This document shows, piece after piece, positions 11,188 through 13,017 of a stretch of DNA of 13,017 nucleotides (positions within the stretch are counted from its first letter, which is position 1; every line of letters begins with the position of its first letter). The notes beneath the pieces are model-generated. The model searched no databases. It was not told the DNA's origin and saw only the letters and a program-made list of their open reading frames with translations. Source of the stretch: JAJPJX01 sp964568355 (GTDB lineage Bacteria > Acidobacteriota > Terriglobia > Bryobacterales > Bryobacteraceae); assembly GCA_964568355.1 (NCBI GenBank), contig CAZMRK010000189.1, positions 1-13,017 on the forward strand. The letters are read 5' to 3'. The translations under genes were made by a program, and so were the position numbers.

Positions 11188-13017
11188 TCCGGCCGAACAT
11201 AGATCAAGAATCCCTCGCTCAAAGCCGTACCCACCTGAAGCTGGCAGGCGATCGTATCCAACCCAAGGCCGATCTCGCCGGGAAGCCGGAAATTGACCTG
11301 CGTCACGCCCGCGACCAGCAAGGGAGCATCCCCGGCGTAGAGCACTTCGAGCGAGTTCAGATTCCGGCCGCCCCGCACGGTAACCGGGAGCTCGGGCGCC
11401 CAAGGCGTGCCGGTGACGATCGAGCCGTCGGGGAGGCCGCCAAACGACATGCCCGCTCCGGTCGCCCAGATGGTCACGATCGATCCGGGTGTGGCCGGTT
11501 TGTCGGCGGAGTTGATGCTCCCGTCCTGGTTCAGCGCGATTGCAGTGGCCGGGAACGCGGAAAAGGATCGGAATACCTCCGGACGCGAGGGCCGGATCAG
11601 CAGGCGCAGTCCATCGATGGCGCCGCTAGGTGTCACGATGCGGACCGCCGTCGAGTTCCGGCCGTTGACCATACTGGGCACGATTGCGTTGACCTGGGTG
11701 GAGGAAACGTACAGCAGCGGCGCCGGGGTGCCGTCGAACAGCACCTGAACATCGCTGAGCGAGGTCGATACCAGACCGTCGGCGACCTGCGGGCCGGCCG
11801 GTGTCGCCGGGCCCAGGCCGCTGCCGTAGAACGATATCAGCTCATAGGGCGCCACATATCCGGAGACCTGAGAGCCGGCCGAATTGGCAACGCCCAGCAG
11901 CGATGCGCCCGAAGAAGGACCGGCAAGCAGGATGGAGCCGGCGGAGCCCAGAGTGGCCACCGCCTGACTAGTGAGGACTAGAGCCTGGCCGGCAGCGCCC
12001 GTCGGAGCGGTCCAGGCCGCCGTCATTCTGGAGCCGTCCGAAGCCAGGGCGCCGAAATAGGTCTGGCCGAGAATCGGCGTGCCGGCCGGCAGGGGCAATT
12101 GGTCCGGCACCGAGCCTCCGGCCAGCCAGATGTTGCCCTGACTGTCCGGCGCCAACGCTAGTACCCCGTTGATGCCCCCCAAGAGGACGTTCCCGCCCAG
12201 ATAAGTGGAGAAAAGCAGATGCTGAGCGGTGGGATCGAACTTGGATACAAAGCCCGCGTATGGCAGCCCGCCCGACTGGGCGCCGGCGGGATACTCCGTC
12301 TGGGCCGCGCCGGAAGTGACCGGGAAGCCCACGGGAGCCGTACCGCCGGCCACAATATTCCCACCCGCGTCCAGGGCCATGGTCAGGATAGAGATACTCG
12401 ATGCCAGCGGTTCGGAGTGAGAGCGATCCGCCAGGGGCAGGTAAGTAGCCCAAAGAAGCCTGGTCCCGTCTGCGGAGAATTTTGCCAGGAAACCCGCCGA
12501 ACCGCCGCGGCCGCAGCCATTGCACTGCTGGGCGTAGGCGCCGGCGGTCGTCGGAAGGTCGCTCGCCGTGGTCGTGCCCGCCAGGATGATGGCGCCGCTG
12601 GAGTCGAGCGCCAGGGCGCTGCCCGCGGAGGTGCCATGGACGCCCAGGCAGCTACTTCCCCCGGAACAGTTGGTGGTGTTGGAGCCGAAGTAGGTCGAAA
12701 AAAGAATGCGGCTGCCGTCGGCCGAAAGCTTGGTGACGTAGGCATAGACCGCGTTGCCGAAAGGGTCGTTCATGGGCGGCGTGGTCTGGTAGGCGCCGGC
12801 CGTGACCGGGAAATCCAGCGCGCTGGTGGACCCGGTCAGATAGATATTCCCGGCAGAATCCAGGGCCAGACCGCCTCCGGTAGTACCGGGGAGGGATGGC
12901 TGAGCGCCGCCCAGGCGGGTGGAGAACAAAATGTGCAACTGCGGGTCAAGCTTCGTGACAAAGGCCGAGGAGGATGCGGTATTGGAAGCGAGCGGCGGGA
13001 CCAGGGGGAAATCCGGC
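11184..13017 (-). CDS. SBBP-repeat secreted protein with Solibacter-type C-terminal domain (5' end outside window)
   Basis: The frame is open to the right edge, so the start lies beyond the window; 610 residues are visible. The first half contains beta-propeller-like SBBP repeats, each with a D-F-P-V-T-A-G-A-Y segment, then a V-T-K-L-S-A-D-G or similar stretch and F-S-T-Y-L-G-G. About four units are seen, the last reading F-S-T-Y-L-G-G-N. A C-N-G-C and a C-x5-C pair could form disulfides, which fits an exported protein. The last 240 residues form the C-terminal domain characteristic of Solibacter-like genomes (I recall it as TIGR03437): V-A-P-Y-E-L-I-S-F-Y-G-S-G-L-G-P followed by V-L-F-D-G-T-P-A-P-L-L-Y and a Q-V-N-A-I-V-P motif. 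Function is unknown; a cell-surface or extracellular role is likely. The TAG stop lies inside the 109-bp element. Confidence 0.88.
   Translation of the reverse strand, partial: PDFPLVPPLASNTASSSAFVTKLDPQLHILFSTRLGGAQPSLPGTTGGGLALDSAGNIYLTGSTSALDFPVTAGAYQTTPPMNDPFGNAVYAYVTKLSADGSRILFSTYFGSNTTNCSGGSSCLGVHGTSAGSALALDSSGAIILAGTTTASDLPTTAGAYAQQCNGCGRGGSAGFLAKFSADGTRLLWATYLPLADRSHSEPLASSISILTMALDAGGNIVAGGTAPVGFPVTSGAAQTEYPAGAQSGGLPYAGFVSKFDPTAQHLLFSTYLGGNVLLGGINGVLALAPDSQGNIWLAGGSVPDQLPLPAGTPILGQTYFGALASDGSRMTAAWTAPTGAAGQALVLTSQAVATLGSAGSILLAGPSSGASLLGVANSAGSQVSGYVAPYELISFYGSGLGPATPAGPQVADGLVSTSLSDVQVLFDGTPAPLLYVSSTQVNAIVPSMVNGRNSTAVRIVTPSGAIDGLRLLIRPSRPEVFRSFSAFPATAIALNQDGSINSADKPATPGSIVTIWATGAGMSFGGLPDGSIVTGTPWAPELPVTVRGGRNLNSLEVLYAGDAPLLVAGVTQVNFRLPGEIGLGLDTIACQLQVGTALSEGFLIYVRPD

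Noticed and set aside
1..13017. CRISPR array, tRNA, rRNA, transposase, phage integrase or defence cluster
   Set aside because: No regularly spaced repeats, cloverleaf, rRNA segments or matching protein motifs were found on either strand.

Overview
The window comes from a GC-rich bacterial chromosome and most resembles an Acidobacteriota genome of the Solibacter/Bryobacter type. The evidence is the mix of protein families: an Oar-like TonB-dependent receptor cut by the left edge, and an SBBP-repeat protein with the C-terminal domain typical of Solibacter-like genomes cut by the right edge. PilZ proteins and a sigma-54 two-component pair lie between them. No tRNA, rRNA, CRISPR array, transposase or phage gene was seen. 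Taxonomy is inferred from gene content only.

Layout. 1-771 (+) is the end of the outer-membrane receptor, followed by three hairpins and a possible 30-residue one-helix membrane peptide (977-1069, +). On the minus strand, transcribed leftward from about 4433, is a probable operon: a soluble histidine kinase with a receiver-like N-terminus (4379-3111), an NtrC-type response regulator joined to it by an ATGA overlap (3114-1642), and a PilZ protein that starts at TTG (1628-1269). A second PilZ gene (4697-5092, +) is divergent from this operon. The 317-bp gap between them holds a good sigma-70 promoter, two pairs of 8-bp inverted repeats and an extended -10 element. This looks like a phosphorelay and cyclic-di-GMP module.

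After a 444-bp leader with several hairpins comes a 777-residue fusion (5537-7870, +): a GT4 glycosyltransferase joined to a roughly 400-residue domain that looks like a degenerate nucleotidyltransferase. It overlaps tail to tail by 19 bp with a secreted gamma-glutamyltransferase-family gene (9663-7852, -). Divergent from that is a TauE/SafE-type exporter gene with a DUF1634 membrane protein (9795-11025, +). The window ends in the secreted SBBP protein (13017-11184, -).

The most unusual feature is a pair of 109-bp intergenic elements with imperfect inverted ends (1164-1272 and 11079-11187). They are about 77% identical by hand count, with no gaps and in the same orientation. Each lies between convergent genes, and in each the terminal CTAG supplies the TAG stop codon of the leftward gene. 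They look like decayed copies of a miniature inverted-repeat element or a bidirectional 3'-end element.
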